Below, piece by piece: positions 52,947-62,580 of a DNA stretch of 64,000 nucleotides. How positions within the stretch are numbered: the stretch's first letter is position 1; every line of letters starts with the position of its first letter. The stretch is from contig KQ960828.1 in assembly GCA_001553355.1 (NCBI GenBank), forward strand, positions 129,668 through 193,667, given 5' to 3'. The stretch is from Veillonellaceae bacterium DNF00626 (GTDB lineage: Bacteria > Bacillota > Negativicutes > Veillonellales > Dialisteraceae). The notes below the pieces were generated by a model, which worked only from the letters and a program-made list of their open reading frames with translations, was not told where the DNA came from and ran no database searches. A program made the translations under genes and the position numbers.

Positions 52947-53282
52947 TTAATATCCATTTGTCTGACTAACTACACGAAAATCATCTACATGAAATGCATG
53001 ACAGATTGATTTCCAATAAACACCGGTTAATATAGAGCGATACATCTCATTTTTTGTGATTATTAGTAAACGACTTCCATCTTGGGTAATACGAATGAGT
53101 CCATTGTTAATATATTTTTGATAATCCTTTTCTTCCATTAAATTTTTCAAGCGTAGTAACCCTTCTCGTTCTTCCCCACTTTGATACTCAGGCCGTTCTA
53201 AAATTGGAGTAAATCGTACTTCATAAATTTTATCACTATATCCTTTTTCTTTCGCTGAGTATCGTTCTTCTTTATTATCCAT
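52947..53282 (-). CDS. Small protein of unknown function, possibly DnaA domain I-like
   Basis: I do not recognise this 111-residue protein with confidence. The first 35 residues are charged and polar. The C-terminal part (about 70-106), with LLIITKNEMYRSILTGVYW followed by KSICHAFHVDDFRVV, resembles the pattern of DnaA domain I (hydrophobic strand, NE-x-Y/F, helix, final strand). No AAA+ or DNA-binding domain is present. The ATG at 53282 is used; a GTG at 53291 adds three residues and no better ribosome binding site. It is 23 bp after radC on the same strand, which is probably co-transcribed. The gene is likely real because of its spacing. Confidence 0.55.
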   Translation of the reverse strand: MDNKEERYSAKEKGYSDKIYEVRFTPILERPEYQSGEEREGLLRLKNLMEEKDYQKYINNGLIRITQDGSRLLIITKNEMYRSILTGVYWKSICHAFHVDDFRVVSQTNGY

Positions 53283-53305
53283 TATAATCACACTTTCTTC
53301 TTTTA

Positions 53306-53989
53306 TTAAATTTGTCCACGTTCTTGTAGACTAACAAAAATACCATCACCAATAACAACATGATCTAAAACCGTCATATCCAACAAATTAGCGGCTTTAG
53401 CAAAGGCCTTAGTAAGATGAATATCTGCCCGTGATGGTTCAGGATCCCCCGACGGATGATTATGAACTAATATCAATCCATTTGCTTTGAAACGAAGGGC
53501 CCAACGCATAGTTTCTTTTATATCTGCCGGTGCAGCATTCATATTTCCTATACTAATCTCTTTGTATCCTAAAAGACGATTTTTTACATTTAAAAAACAG
53601 ACAAAAAAATGCTCTTGCTGTTCATGACGCAATTGTTCCATAAAATGACTTGCCACTTTAGAAGGTTGCCCAAAATAAAGTAATGTATTTTTTTGACATT
53701 GTTTAGTAAGACGACGTCCTAATTCAATAGCAGCACAAACAGTTATGGCTTTATCCGGCCCAATACCATTAACAGTCGTTAAATCTCTCCAATCTAAATT
53801 ATCAAATCTATTAAGTCCTTGTTCTACTGTAAGTTTTGCAACCACCTCTTGAGCGATTTCCATAACAGAATGCCCCTTTCTTCCGGTCCGCAACAAAATA
53901 GCTACTAAATCTGCTAATGTTGCTTGTTTTGGTGATTCTGCAAATTTTTCTCTTGGTTTATCTTCATTTTGCATCTCTCTAAGTAGCAT
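53306..53989 (-). CDS. radC: RadC-family JAB-domain protein
   Basis: RadC (YsxA/DUF2466) has an N-terminal helix-hairpin-helix region (about 45-85) and a C-terminal JAB/MPN metal-binding domain. The metal motif is HNHPSGDPEPS near 176-186, with the histidines and aspartate, and an upstream glutamate in YKEISIG. The role is not settled, though the name comes from an old and disproved repair assignment. The 227 residues are the normal length. The ATG follows AAGGAGGATTTTC. It lies 26 bp after DUF4321. Confidence 0.93.
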   Translation of the reverse strand: MLLREMQNEDKPREKFAESPKQATLADLVAILLRTGRKGHSVMEIAQEVVAKLTVEQGLNRFDNLDWRDLTTVNGIGPDKAITVCAAIELGRRLTKQCQKNTLLYFGQPSKVASHFMEQLRHEQQEHFFVCFLNVKNRLLGYKEISIGNMNAAPADIKETMRWALRFKANGLILVHNHPSGDPEPSRADIHLTKAFAKAANLLDMTVLDHVVIGDGIFVSLQERGQI

Positions 53990-54015
53990 GAAAATCCTCC
54001 TTACTCAGTTGATGA

Positions 54016-54285
54016 TTAAAACTTTTTATAAATCCATGCTGCCAATAAAATACCAAAAATACTAATTAAATTTGGTGCAAAACGGATACCGAAATTGATT
54101 TCGATAATGGCTAAATTTAGATAAATATCTTTAACATCGAAAATCTCATAAGTTTTCGTTAAATATGGCATAATTCCGCTCAAGCTAATTTGACTAAGAA
54201 GTTGTCCCAATATTCCGCCTAAAAGAGCTCCACAAACTAAAAATAAAATCAATCCAAATACGCTATTTTTCCCTACTCTCATCAT
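54016..54285 (-). CDS. DUF4321 small membrane protein
   Basis: This 89-residue protein matches the DUF4321 type of small Firmicute membrane proteins. It has two hydrophobic segments at about 8-30 and 68-87, and a middle part with IYLNLAIIEINFGIRFAPNLISI (shown in part), which is the recurring family pattern. The function is unknown. Such genes often lie near maf and radC; here only radC follows. Two consecutive ATG codons (54285, 54282) are both possible. Confidence 0.75.
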   Translation of the reverse strand: MMRVGKNSVFGLILFLVCGALLGGILGQLLSQISLSGIMPYLTKTYEIFDVKDIYLNLAIIEINFGIRFAPNLISIFGILLAAWIYKKF

Positions 54286-54398
54286 CTCACCACGCTTTTT
54301 ATATAATATTTGTCACGGTAGGCACAAAAATTTTATTCTCCCTTCAAGCCATTAATCAAAATTATTATATCAAGGATTTTCTTGATAGTAAATTTCTA

Positions 54399-54407
54399 TG
54401 GTAAAAT
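54399..54407 (+). promoter_or_regulatory. Extended -10 promoter candidate for tmcAL
   Basis: TGGTAAAAT is an extended -10 element. The TTGATA upstream is at only 14 bp spacing, which is too short for a standard promoter. Confidence 0.4.
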
Positions 54408-54430
54408 ATTAGATACATAAGGAGAATAAT

Positions 54431-55591
54431 ATGTACATCGGAATAACTGCTGAATGGAATCCTTTTCATAATGGTCATTATTACATGATAAACAAAATAA
54501 AAGAACAATTTCCCGATACCCCTATTATAGCAATTATGAGCGGCTCTTTTGTGCAGCGTGGTGAACCGGCTTTATTTGATAAATGGACACGTGCCCAATG
54601 GGCTATTCAACATGGAATTGATGCCGTAATCGAGTTACCGGTACTTTGTACTATACAAAGCGCCGATAAATTTGCTGAAGCAGCCGTATTCCTATTACAT
54701 TCTTTAGGATGTACTCATATCGCATTTGGCACTGAATCTTTTTCAATATCAGATTTAGAAAAAATCGTTCAATGGACGCTAAATCCATTTTTTGATGAAT
54801 TGTTTCATCAATTTCTGAATGAAGGAAATACTTATTCTATTTCTATAGATAAAGCGATTTCAATAAAATTCCCTCAATGGGACAAAGAATTAACAAAACC
54901 AAATAATTTGCTAGGCTTGCGATACATACAAACTGCCCGAAAAAATAATTGGCCGCTTTCATTTATCTCCATCAAACGAGATAAAAATCATCCCGCTTCT
55001 GCGACAATAGCCAGACAAGAATTGTGTACAAAAGGAAGTTATGAATTACTTCCTCCAAATATAATTAATGATATAACCACATTAATACAAGAAGGTCATA
55101 TAATATCTTATCACCGTTATGAAGATGCCTGTTTGTTATCTTCTCGAATTTTTACAAAAAGCGACTTAAAACGCTCTTGTCTATTTTCAGAAGGATTAGA
55201 AAATCGCTGGTATGATAAGCTTCAGAAAGATTCTTGGCCAAATATTTTACATGATATAAAAAACAAGCGATATCTTTACAGTCGCTTAAAACGAATTAGT
55301 GCTGCCTTGTTAATTGCCGGCACCCGCGTACCATCACCGTTTTCACAACTTCATCTACCGGGTTATGCAAGACTTTTAGCATTACGCCAAGAATCAAGCT
55401 ATATTTTAAAAAAAGCACAAATACCCATTATTACTCGTCTTGCTAAAGATTATAAAGATTTAAATAAAGCTAACCAATTGATGCTTGATTTAGATGTTCG
55501 TGCAACAGATATACAATGCTATTGTTTTAAAAATAACATTTTCCGTCAATCACGAATTGATTTCTATCATTCTCCTCTATTAATAAAATAG
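54431..55591 (+). CDS. tmcAL: tRNA(Met) cytidine acetate ligase TmcAL
   Basis: TmcAL (YlbM) uses acetate and ATP to make N4-acetylcytidine at the wobble base of elongator tRNA-Met. The 386-residue protein starts with the nucleotidyltransferase motif EWNPFHNGHYYM (HxGH near 13-16) and has IMSGSFVQRGEPALFDKWTRA (shown in part) and ELPVLCTIQSADKFAEAAV-like sequence (shown in part). The remaining helical part fits the family. Its presence agrees with a Firmicute host. A tRNA(CAT) gene in this window could be its substrate. Confidence 0.9.
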   Translation: MYIGITAEWNPFHNGHYYMINKIKEQFPDTPIIAIMSGSFVQRGEPALFDKWTRAQWAIQHGIDAVIELPVLCTIQSADKFAEAAVFLLHSLGCTHIAFGTESFSISDLEKIVQWTLNPFFDELFHQFLNEGNTYSISIDKAISIKFPQWDKELTKPNNLLGLRYIQTARKNNWPLSFISIKRDKNHPASATIARQELCTKGSYELLPPNIINDITTLIQEGHIISYHRYEDACLLSSRIFTKSDLKRSCLFSEGLENRWYDKLQKDSWPNILHDIKNKRYLYSRLKRISAALLIAGTRVPSPFSQLHLPGYARLLALRQESSYILKKAQIPIITRLAKDYKDLNKANQLMLDLDVRATDIQCYCFKNNIFRQSRIDFYHSPLLIK

Positions 55592-55677
55592 GGCTTTACT
55601 TTATTCCTTGAATCCAGTATCATACTAAAATGACTACTTTTAACAAAAACTAATAGAATATAAGGAGCAAAACATTT

Positions 55678-57165
55678 ATGAACATAGAAGAAAATTTAGG
55701 GATATTAAGTGCATTCATTCTATATTTAGGTGGCATGATAGCTATAGGTATATACTATTATAAGCAACAAAAAAAATTATCCCAATTTATATTAGGAGAT
55801 CGTAAATTAGGACCATGGATAACATCTATGAGTGCTGAAGCATCCGATATGAGCGGATGGATGCTTATGGGTCTTCCGGGCTTTGCTTATTTAAATGGAC
55901 TATCTGCTTTTTGGACCGGGTTCGGATTAATTATTGGTACATGGGCCAATTGGGCTATTACATCTCGGCGTTTACGTCATTATACAGAAGTTGCCAATAA
56001 TAGTTTAACTATTCCTGATTATTTATCGAATCGCTTTGAAGACAAAAAAGGTGGACTTCGCTTAATTTGTGCTATTTTCATTATTTTCTTTTTTATTATC
56101 TATACCTCTTCAGGATTTGTGTCAGCAGGAAAATTATTTAATACCATTTTTAACATACCTTATACTTCAGCACTCCTCATTGGTGCACTTGTCGTAATAT
56201 TTTACACATTTCTGGGCGGGTTTGCAGCTGTAAGTATGACAGATTTTGTACAAGGAACAATGATGTTTTTTACAGTTATATATATACCAATTGCCGCTGT
56301 AATTATTATGGGTGGACCTGCCCCTACTTTAGAAACGTTAGCCGGTGAAGGCCCTGACTTTTTTTCATTCTTTCCTGAATCCATGAGCATTTTATCCATT
56401 ATTATTTTAGTTCTCTCTTCTGCCGGTTGGGGATTAGGATATTTTGGACAGCCCCATATTTTAGTTCGCTTTATGGCTATTAGCAATCCAAAGGAATTAA
56501 AAAAATCCACTCAAATTGCCGTAGGATGGGTGATATTATCTCTTTTATTTGCCATCGCTATCGGTATTGTGGGTAAAGCCTACTTAACAATTCCGTTAAA
56601 AGAGGCTGATGCAGAACGAGTATTTATTATTATGGCAGAAACTTTATCATTCCCCTTTTTAACCGGACTCATTTGGTCTGCTATATTAGCTGCCATTATG
56701 AGTAGTGCCTCTTCACAATTATTAGTAACAGCTTCAGCAGTTGCAAAAGATTTATATTCCCCTTTTATCAGAAAACAAGCAAGTGATCGAGAACTCTTAT
56801 TTATCAGTCGACTAACTATTTTGGGAATTTCTGCCTGTGCATTATATTTAGCATCAGACCCCAATAGTTATATTTTCTCTATTGTCTCTTATGCATGGGC
56901 CGGATTTGGTGCATGTTTCGGTCCTACCATTCTTCTTTCCCTTTACTGGAAACGCATGACATTAAAAGGTGCTTATGCCGGTATCATCACCGGTGGAATT
57001 ACCGTTCTTATTTGGAAACATTTTGCTTGGTTTGGCCTTTATGAAATAGTTCCTGGTTTCTTCTTTTCTTTACTTGCCATTTATATAGCAAGTATCTTTG
57101 ATAAAAAACCATCGGCTTCAATGCAAAATCATTTTGACGAAGTCGTTAAATTATCAAAATATTGA
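55678..57165 (+). CDS. putP: Sodium/proline symporter PutP
   Basis: PutP imports proline with sodium. The 495-residue protein has about thirteen hydrophobic segments and the SSSF hallmarks: SAEASDMSGWMLMGLPG near 53-69, the sodium-site region SSASSQLLVTASAVAKD and SYAWAGFGACFGPTILLSLYW (shown in part). These match PutP better than PanF or other SSSF members. The ATG follows AAGGAGC at 9-10 bases. It is a single gene and ends at a strong bidirectional terminator. Confidence 0.9.
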   Translation: MNIEENLGILSAFILYLGGMIAIGIYYYKQQKKLSQFILGDRKLGPWITSMSAEASDMSGWMLMGLPGFAYLNGLSAFWTGFGLIIGTWANWAITSRRLRHYTEVANNSLTIPDYLSNRFEDKKGGLRLICAIFIIFFFIIYTSSGFVSAGKLFNTIFNIPYTSALLIGALVVIFYTFLGGFAAVSMTDFVQGTMMFFTVIYIPIAAVIIMGGPAPTLETLAGEGPDFFSFFPESMSILSIIILVLSSAGWGLGYFGQPHILVRFMAISNPKELKKSTQIAVGWVILSLLFAIAIGIVGKAYLTIPLKEADAERVFIIMAETLSFPFLTGLIWSAILAAIMSSASSQLLVTASAVAKDLYSPFIRKQASDRELLFISRLTILGISACALYLASDPNSYIFSIVSYAWAGFGACFGPTILLSLYWKRMTLKGAYAGIITGGITVLIWKHFAWFGLYEIVPGFFFSLLAIYIASIFDKKPSASMQNHFDEVVKLSKY

Positions 57166-57176
57166 TATCTACATGC

Positions 57177-57215
57177 AAAAAGCGTGATGAGAATTAAACC
57201 TCATCACGCTTTTTA
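57177..57215. terminator. Bidirectional terminator between putP and RNase P RNA
   Basis: AAAAAGCGTGATGAG and CTCATCACGCTTTTT form a 15-bp perfect stem around an 8-9-base loop. T runs on each side serve putP on the plus strand and rnpB on the minus strand. Confidence 0.9.
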
Positions 57216-57248
57216 TATGTAAAGAACAACCATGTTCCTTTATTTCAG

Positions 57249-57594
57249 TGCAAGCATTCAATAAGCCGAGTTCTGTACCATTTTTATGGCGATGATTATC
57301 TATCTAGTTGATAAATTACTTTACCAATCAAGCGACGCAACCCGGAAGGTCAGCGGGCAACCTCAACCCTTCCCTATTCGGTCTTGCTTCGGATGGGGTT
57401 TACCAAGCCATTCGGTCTCCCGAATGCTGGTGCGCTCTTACCGCACCTTTCCACCCTTACCGTTTACACGGCGGTTTCCTTTTCTATGGCACTTTCCCTA
57501 GAGTTACCTCCGCCGGACGTTATCCGGCATCCTGCCCTGCGAAGCTCGGACTTTCCTCACGCCTTACGGCCCGCAATCATCTTTCCTGCTTGCG
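57249..57594 (-). ncRNA. rnpB: RNase P RNA (catalytic subunit)
   Basis: The minus strand carries the conserved features of bacterial RNase P RNA. P1 is formed by GCAAGCA near the 5' end and TGCTTGC near the 3' end. GAGGAAAGTCCGAGCTTCGC and GGGCAGGATGCCGGATAACG are present in the order expected. The 3' end has GGTACAGAACTCGGCTTATT, which contains the invariant ACAGAA. A strong promoter lies at 57601-57629 and a terminator downstream at 57177-57215. Ends are estimated to within about 5 bases. Plus-strand reading frames here are not genes. Confidence 0.96.
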
Positions 57595-57600
57595 AATAAT

Positions 57601-57629
57601 AGTATAACATTCTCTTTTTTTTATTTCAA
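57601..57629 (-). promoter_or_regulatory. Promoter of rnpB
   Basis: On the minus strand TTGAAA, a 17-bp spacer and TATACT with a preceding TGT give an extended promoter that should start transcription near 57594. Confidence 0.88.
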
Positions 57630-57633
57630 GATT

Positions 57634-58677
57634 TTATAAATAATGAAATATATCGACAGCATCACTATCTTCTTCTACTTCAATAGCCCATTGTCTCTTT
57701 TCAAATTCATCTCTTAATCTTTTTGCTAAGGATGAAACGATCACACGCTCTGTATAGAAATGCCCACCATCTACTATTAATAAATTTTCTGATGCTTCTT
57801 GTGCATCATGATATTTAACATCAGCTGTTAAATATAAATCTGCTCCGGCAGCTTTAGCAAAACTAAAAAATTCCATGCCGGATCCACCTAATAAAGCTAC
57901 CTTTTTTACCATATGTGAATCATCTCCGGCATAACGTATACAAGGAATCTGCAGTTTTTCCTTTATATATAAAATCGCTTCTACCCCTATCATTTCTTTA
58001 GGTAAATATCCTATTCGACCCATAAATTCTTGTTTCTCGTGATTCTCTAATATATGTATATCAAATGCTATACTTTGATCTATATCTTGAATTATTGTTT
58101 TTACCATAGTAAGTAAATGCGTAGGGACACTACATTCTAGACGTACTAATTTATCCATATTATCTTCATCTTCCAATACATAAAAAAATTGTATCTCATT
58201 TTCAGATTGTTCCTTTATCCGCTTTTGTATAACTTTACAATTCATGGCAGATGTATATATGGTTACCTTATTCATATATTCTTTATAAACAGGCACAAGC
58301 CCCTTACAATTTTGAAGTCCTAACGCTTTCGAAAGAGCATCATTTACTCCTTGCTGCGCAGTATCTAAATTTGTATGCGCGGCAAATAATGTAATATCGT
58401 TTTTCATTACATCTTTTATAATTTTCCCTTTATCAGATGTTGCATCAATTACGTGCAATGATTTAAATAAAAAAGGATGGTGGGAAATAATCATCTGAAT
58501 CCCATGATTAGCTGCATATCGTACATTATTTCGTGTAACATCAAGTGAAACCAATATACGCTCGACTTTTTTTGACGGCGTTCCTATTTGCATCCCGGGA
58601 TGATCCCATTTTTCTGCTAAATATGATGGTGCCCATTCATCCATCAATGTCATGATATCCTTTACGTAAATTCCCAT
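57634..58677 (-). CDS. Nif3/YqfO-family dinuclear metal protein
   Basis: This 347-residue protein belongs to the Nif3-like family (DUF34), which forms a hexamer with a two-metal centre. The motifs are WDHPGMQIG near 24-32, IISHHPFLFKSLHVI, FAAHTNLDTAQQGVN and, near the C-terminus, LTADVKYHDAQEASE and DGGHFYTE. It has a central insert (about 130-240) with a ferredoxin-like shape, as in B. subtilis YqfO. Some databases label it GTP cyclohydrolase type 2, without proof. The ATG overlaps trmK by 16 bases. Confidence 0.9.
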   Translation of the reverse strand: MGIYVKDIMTLMDEWAPSYLAEKWDHPGMQIGTPSKKVERILVSLDVTRNNVRYAANHGIQMIISHHPFLFKSLHVIDATSDKGKIIKDVMKNDITLFAAHTNLDTAQQGVNDALSKALGLQNCKGLVPVYKEYMNKVTIYTSAMNCKVIQKRIKEQSENEIQFFYVLEDEDNMDKLVRLECSVPTHLLTMVKTIIQDIDQSIAFDIHILENHEKQEFMGRIGYLPKEMIGVEAILYIKEKLQIPCIRYAGDDSHMVKKVALLGGSGMEFFSFAKAAGADLYLTADVKYHDAQEASENLLIVDGGHFYTERVIVSSLAKRLRDEFEKRQWAIEVEEDSDAVDIFHYL

Positions 58678-59357
58678 AGAATTTCCTCCAATCTTTTTTT
58701 ATCATCAAGCGCCTTTTCTCTCTTTTTTAAATTTTGTGCATTTTTAGTATCCATAGGGATATTTTCAATGATTAATGCCTTTTTCTTTATTATTTTCTTT
58801 AAATATTCAACAAATAAAGGATCTTCGTACCTACTATGAGTTACGCCTATTTCAGCATCAAATAAAGAGAATCCCTTCATTTCGCCATGTGTAACTAATA
58901 ATATTTCATAAAATCGCTCTGCTTCATGTGCCAATAGTTCTTTTGCAATTTTATAATGATTCTGTTGTAACCATAATCGCAATTCTGCTATATAATTTTG
59001 CGGTTGTAATATAAACCAAGATATTCGGCTACATATTTGAGGACTATCTTTCATAATTGATTGTATCATCAATCCACCCATGCCGGCCATAATAACGCCA
59101 TTTACCAATTCATTATTTAAAATAGATAATCCTGCCCCTATTTTTACTTTTGCTTGTGATAATAAATTTTCATTATGCAAATGATTCATTGCCCGACTTG
59201 CAGGACCTTTATGTATATCTGATGCTATCGCCTTTTGTATCCTTTTAGTTTTCAAAAGATAAATAGGTAAATAAGCATGATCCGTACCTATGTCTGCAAT
59301 ACATTGACAATTAGGCACTAAATCTGCTACTGCCTGTAGTCTTGGTGATAATTTCAT
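58662..59357 (-). CDS. trmK: tRNA (adenine(22)-N1)-methyltransferase TrmK
   Basis: TrmK methylates N1 of A22 in tRNA D-loops using SAM. The 231-residue protein starts with LSPRLQAVADLVP, has the SAM-binding DIGTDHAYLPIYLL, and NGVIMAGMGG near 85. The C-terminal coiled region fits the family. The rpoD-trmK-nif3 neighbourhood is common in Firmicutes, where a tRNA gene, as here, may be inserted. Confidence 0.92.
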   Translation of the reverse strand: MKLSPRLQAVADLVPNCQCIADIGTDHAYLPIYLLKTKRIQKAIASDIHKGPASRAMNHLHNENLLSQAKVKIGAGLSILNNELVNGVIMAGMGGLMIQSIMKDSPQICSRISWFILQPQNYIAELRLWLQQNHYKIAKELLAHEAERFYEILLVTHGEMKGFSLFDAEIGVTHSRYEDPLFVEYLKKIIKKKALIIENIPMDTKNAQNLKKREKALDDKKRLEEILWEFT

Positions 59358-59370
59358 CTTTCCCTCTCCA

Positions 59371-59400
59371 CAAAAAAAGACCGAGTAACCTACTCAGCCT
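59371..59400 (-). terminator. Terminator after tRNA (CAT)
   Basis: On the minus strand GGCTGAGTA and TACTCGGTC enclose GGT (two G-U pairs) and are followed by seven T. It lies 12 bases after the tRNA and 13 bases before trmK. Confidence 0.85.
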
Positions 59401-59411
59401 TCAAATTTTAT

Positions 59412-59488
59412 TGGTGGGCCCACTAGGACTCGAACCTAGGACCAGGCGGTTATGAGCCGCCGGCTCTGACCAACTGAGCTATGGGCCC
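59412..59488 (-). tRNA. tRNA (CAT), elongator Met or Ile2
   Basis: The 77-base gene has acceptor GGGCCCA, anticodon stem GGCGG/CCGCC with loop CTCATAA (anticodon CAT), T loop TTCGAGT and encoded CCA. It starts with a normal G1-C72 pair, so it is not the initiator. Elongator Met and the lysidine-modified Ile (AUA) cannot be separated by eye; the CTCATAA loop fits both. Confidence 0.85.
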
Positions 59489-59507
59489 TCATGCACCAAC
59501 AAGTAAT

Positions 59508-59536
59508 ATTTTACCAGTAAATACACGTGCCGTCAA
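59508..59536 (-). promoter_or_regulatory. Promoter of tRNA (CAT)
   Basis: On the minus strand TTGACG, a 17-bp spacer and TAAAAT lie 19 bp before the tRNA, inside the short gap after rpoD. Confidence 0.8.
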
Positions 59537-59543
59537 TATATAT

Positions 59544-60689
59544 TCAGTTACTAATCAAGGATTTGCCCGATTTTTTTAATTTACTAAGAGCTTTACTTTC
59601 TATCTGACGAATTCGTTCACGTGTGACATCAAAATATTTCCCAACTTCTTCCAAAGTTCGAGCTTTCCCATCATATAAACCAAAACGCAATTCCAAAACA
59701 TGTCGTTCTCTCTCTGTTAACTCTTTTAATAAATCTTCAATTTGTTCACGAAGTAAAATAGAATTAGCTGCTTCATCAGGAGCAATAGCTTCAGGGTCCT
59801 CAATAAAATCACCTAAATGGGAATCATCTTTTTCCCCAATTGGCGTCTCTAAAGAAATAGGATCTTGAGCTATTTTTTTTATTTCACGTATTTTAGCCGG
59901 TGTTACACCCATAGCTTTTGCTAATTCTTCATTAGTAGCTTCTCTTCCTTTTTCTTGGAGTAATGTGCGCGAAAAGCGATTTAATTTGTTTATAGTTTCT
60001 ACCATATGCACAGGAACACGAATCGTCCTTGCTTGATCTGCAATCGCTCTTGTAATGGCTTGTCGAATCCACCATGTAGCATATGTACTAAATTTATAGC
60101 CCTTTGTATAATCGAATTTATCAACAGCTTTTAATAATCCAAGATTACCTTCCTGAATCAAATCCAAAAATTGCATTCCGCGACCTAAATATTTTTTGGC
60201 AATAGACACGACCAAACGTAAATTAGCATCAGATAATGCTTTTTTAGCCAATACAGCGTCCTCTTTATCTGCTTTTGTAGCCTTAGCTTTTCCGCCTTTT
60301 TCTACTCTCTTAGCTAATACCACCTCTTCATCTGCCGTGAGCAATTCCACTGAACCAATTTCTTTTAAATACATTTTTACAGGATCATCAATATTGATTG
60401 ATTCATTTATATCTACATTAGCTAATACTTCTTCAATATCCTGCTCTTCTGTTTTTTCATCATTTTCTTCATCCAATAATTCTAACTCTTCATCAGAAGC
60501 ATCTTCCGTAAAAGTGACCGTAATATCCGACTGAAATAATCCTTCGTAAATATCAGATAAAGCTGTTTTATCTAAATGTTCTCTTGTGATAAATGCCATA
60601 ATGTCTTTATTTGAGATCGAATTATCGCCATCTGTTTGCTTTTTTAATTCTTCTATCCAATTATTCATTCTTACCGTTTTTTGACCCAT
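59544..60689 (-). CDS. rpoD: RNA polymerase sigma factor RpoD (SigA)
   Basis: This is the main sigma factor, which directs RNA polymerase to the TTGACA/TATAAT promoters seen all over the window. The 381-residue protein has a region 1.1-like acidic start, region 1.2 with [17 protein letters not shown], region 2 with [37 protein letters not shown] (in separate pieces) and region 4 with [13 protein letters not shown] and [14 protein letters not shown]. The ATG at 60689 (MGQKTV) is 4-5 bases after GGAGAG; earlier in-frame starts lack a ribosome binding site. It lies 31 bp after dnaG. Confidence 0.97.
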   Translation of the reverse strand: MGQKTVRMNNWIEELKKQTDGDNSISNKDIMAFITREHLDKTALSDIYEGLFQSDITVTFTEDASDEELELLDEENDEKTEEQDIEEVLANVDINESINIDDPVKMYLKEIGSVELLTADEEVVLAKRVEKGGKAKATKADKEDAVLAKKALSDANLRLVVSIAKKYLGRGMQFLDLIQEGNLGLLKAVDKFDYTKGYKFSTYATWWIRQAITRAIADQARTIRVPVHMVETINKLNRFSRTLLQEKGREATNEELAKAMGVTPAKIREIKKIAQDPISLETPIGEKDDSHLGDFIEDPEAIAPDEAANSILLREQIEDLLKELTERERHVLELRFGLYDGKARTLEEVGKYFDVTRERIRQIESKALSKLKKSGKSLISN

Positions 60690-60720
60690 ATAGCTCTCCT
60701 TCATCACAATACATATATAA

Positions 60721-62505
60721 CTATAATAAACGAATTTCATTACTCAATTCAATACAAATCATTTGTTCCTTTTTCGCCTCCTCCGGATTCGTTATCATTA
60801 ATTCTGAAGCCCTTTTCGTATGATATTTATACTCATTTTGCAAATATATTTTCCTTAAAAGTCTGATATATTCCTTCAAAATAATTTCTCGATTATTTTC
60901 TTGCAACATAAGTTTTGCCAATTCTTGTGTCTCGTCACGTTCCAACTGCATTTCTACTTTTTCAACACTTATCTCTTGCCCCTTCATGCTCTTAAGTATT
61001 TTATATAACCGATCATAAAATGGCAAAGTAAATTGATAATTATCAAGCAATGCCAATTCCTCAGGAAACATGCGATGTATAAGACAATATCTTAATATCT
61101 CGCATTCCATTTTACATTGTTTTTGCGACACATCTTTAGACAAAGCTCCAATTTCATCAGAATTTGTACGAGGAGAAATATAAACTTTGGAATGATTCTC
61201 TTTAGTATAACGAATAGCTTCACTACGAATAAGACCTTCATCCATATGCAATTTTTTCGACATTTTACGAATAAAAGCATTAAATACATATGTATTTTCT
61301 TGTGCAGCCAAAGACGAAAACATTTCTGTTAAAATATGTTGCTGTCCATCCAAAGTTGTACCATCATATTGTTTGCACAATGAATGGAATAAATAATCTA
61401 ATGCCGGTTCCGCCTGTTTAACAACTTCTAAAAAAGCCTCTCCACCATGTAAATTGACAAACTCATCCGGATCTTTCCCTTCGCCGATAAGTGCCACTCT
61501 CAATTTTAATCCCACTGATCCGGCTATTTCTAAAGCACGTTTGGTCGCATTTTGACCGGCAGAATCCATGTCATAACTAAATACTACCTCATCAGCATAT
61601 CTTTTCAATAATCGTGCCTGTTCGATAGTAAACGCTGTTCCCAAAGAAGCTACCGCATTTTGTATACCATGAGTATGAAGTGAAATAGCATCCATATACC
61701 CTTCCACCATGATAGCTTGTCTTTTCTTTCGTATTTCCGGAAGAGCTTGATAAATGGGGAATAACAAACGACGCTTATTGAATATAGGCGTTTCAGGTGA
61801 ATTCAAATATTTAGCTAAACTATCTTGACTATTAAGAACACGTCCGCCAAAAGCCACCACTTTCCCTCGTAAATCCATAATAGGAAACATGCATCTATTT
61901 CTAAACACATCATAATGCTTATTATTCTTAACACCCACCAATCCGGATTGAATTAATACATCTGGACGCACATGCTTTCTTTCTATAAAATCTCGATATA
62001 AACGATCCCACTCCGGCGGGGCAAACCCCAACTTGAATTTATCAATAGTTTCTCTTGATAAATGACGCTTAGTAAAATAAGCAAGTCCGGCTTTTCCCAT
62101 CTGTGTTTTTAACAGACAATTATGAAAATATTCTCCCGCTAATTGTGCCACTTCATATAATTGCTCTTTGAAAGCTGCTTCTTTTTTTTCTTCTTCAGAA
62201 TATGATTCTTCCGGTATTTCCATATGTGCCATATTGGCCAATTTTTCTACAGCATCTGTAAAAGACATTGATTCCATTTTTTCTACAAATGTAATCATAT
62301 CTCCCGATACATGACACCCGAAGCAATAGTAAAATCCTTCTTCCAAAGAAATAGAAAAAGAAGGAGTTCTCTCATTATGAAAGGGACAACAGGCCCAGTA
62401 CTTACTCCCTTTTTTCTTAATATCAACCCCATAAGATTGAATGACATCTGTTATATATAATGTATCCTTGAGTCGCTGAAGGAACTCATTATTAAATTTA
62501 ATCAT
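60721..62505 (-). CDS. dnaG: DNA primase
   Basis: DnaG makes RNA primers for DNA replication. The 594-residue protein has the zinc-binding domain with Cys40, His43, Cys61 and Cys64, seen as [13 protein letters not shown] and CFGCHVSGD. The TOPRIM domain follows with [12 protein letters not shown] and [12 protein letters not shown], and a C-terminal DnaB-interacting helical domain is seen. The ATG follows AAAAGGAGGAACG. It heads the dnaG-rpoD pair, a common arrangement. Confidence 0.97.
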   Translation of the reverse strand: MIKFNNEFLQRLKDTLYITDVIQSYGVDIKKKGSKYWACCPFHNERTPSFSISLEEGFYYCFGCHVSGDMITFVEKMESMSFTDAVEKLANMAHMEIPEESYSEEEKKEAAFKEQLYEVAQLAGEYFHNCLLKTQMGKAGLAYFTKRHLSRETIDKFKLGFAPPEWDRLYRDFIERKHVRPDVLIQSGLVGVKNNKHYDVFRNRCMFPIMDLRGKVVAFGGRVLNSQDSLAKYLNSPETPIFNKRRLLFPIYQALPEIRKKRQAIMVEGYMDAISLHTHGIQNAVASLGTAFTIEQARLLKRYADEVVFSYDMDSAGQNATKRALEIAGSVGLKLRVALIGEGKDPDEFVNLHGGEAFLEVVKQAEPALDYLFHSLCKQYDGTTLDGQQHILTEMFSSLAAQENTYVFNAFIRKMSKKLHMDEGLIRSEAIRYTKENHSKVYISPRTNSDEIGALSKDVSQKQCKMECEILRYCLIHRMFPEELALLDNYQFTLPFYDRLYKILKSMKGQEISVEKVEMQLERDETQELAKLMLQENNREIILKEYIRLLRKIYLQNEYKYHTKRASELMITNPEEAKKEQMICIELSNEIRLL

Positions 62506-62529
62506 CGTTCCTCCTTTTTAATAAAATAC

Positions 62530-62560
62530 GAAAAAACTGACAATAAAATATTTGTCAGTT
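62530..62560 (-). terminator. Terminator of the ATP-grasp gene
   Basis: On the minus strand AACTGACAA and TTGTCAGTT enclose an 8-base loop and are followed by TTTT. It lies between this gene and dnaG. Confidence 0.8.
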
Positions 62561-62580
62561 CCTCCTTTCTATTAACACCT

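Noticed and set aside
57286-57607. Three overlapping plus-strand reading frames of 71-99 residues
   Set aside because: They lie opposite the RNase P RNA gene, which explains the open frames. They have no ribosome binding sites and no protein pattern.
60196-60534. Plus-strand reading frame of 112 residues, Ser-rich
   Set aside because: It is antisense to rpoD. Its Ser-rich, low-complexity content comes from the acidic coding strand of rpoD.
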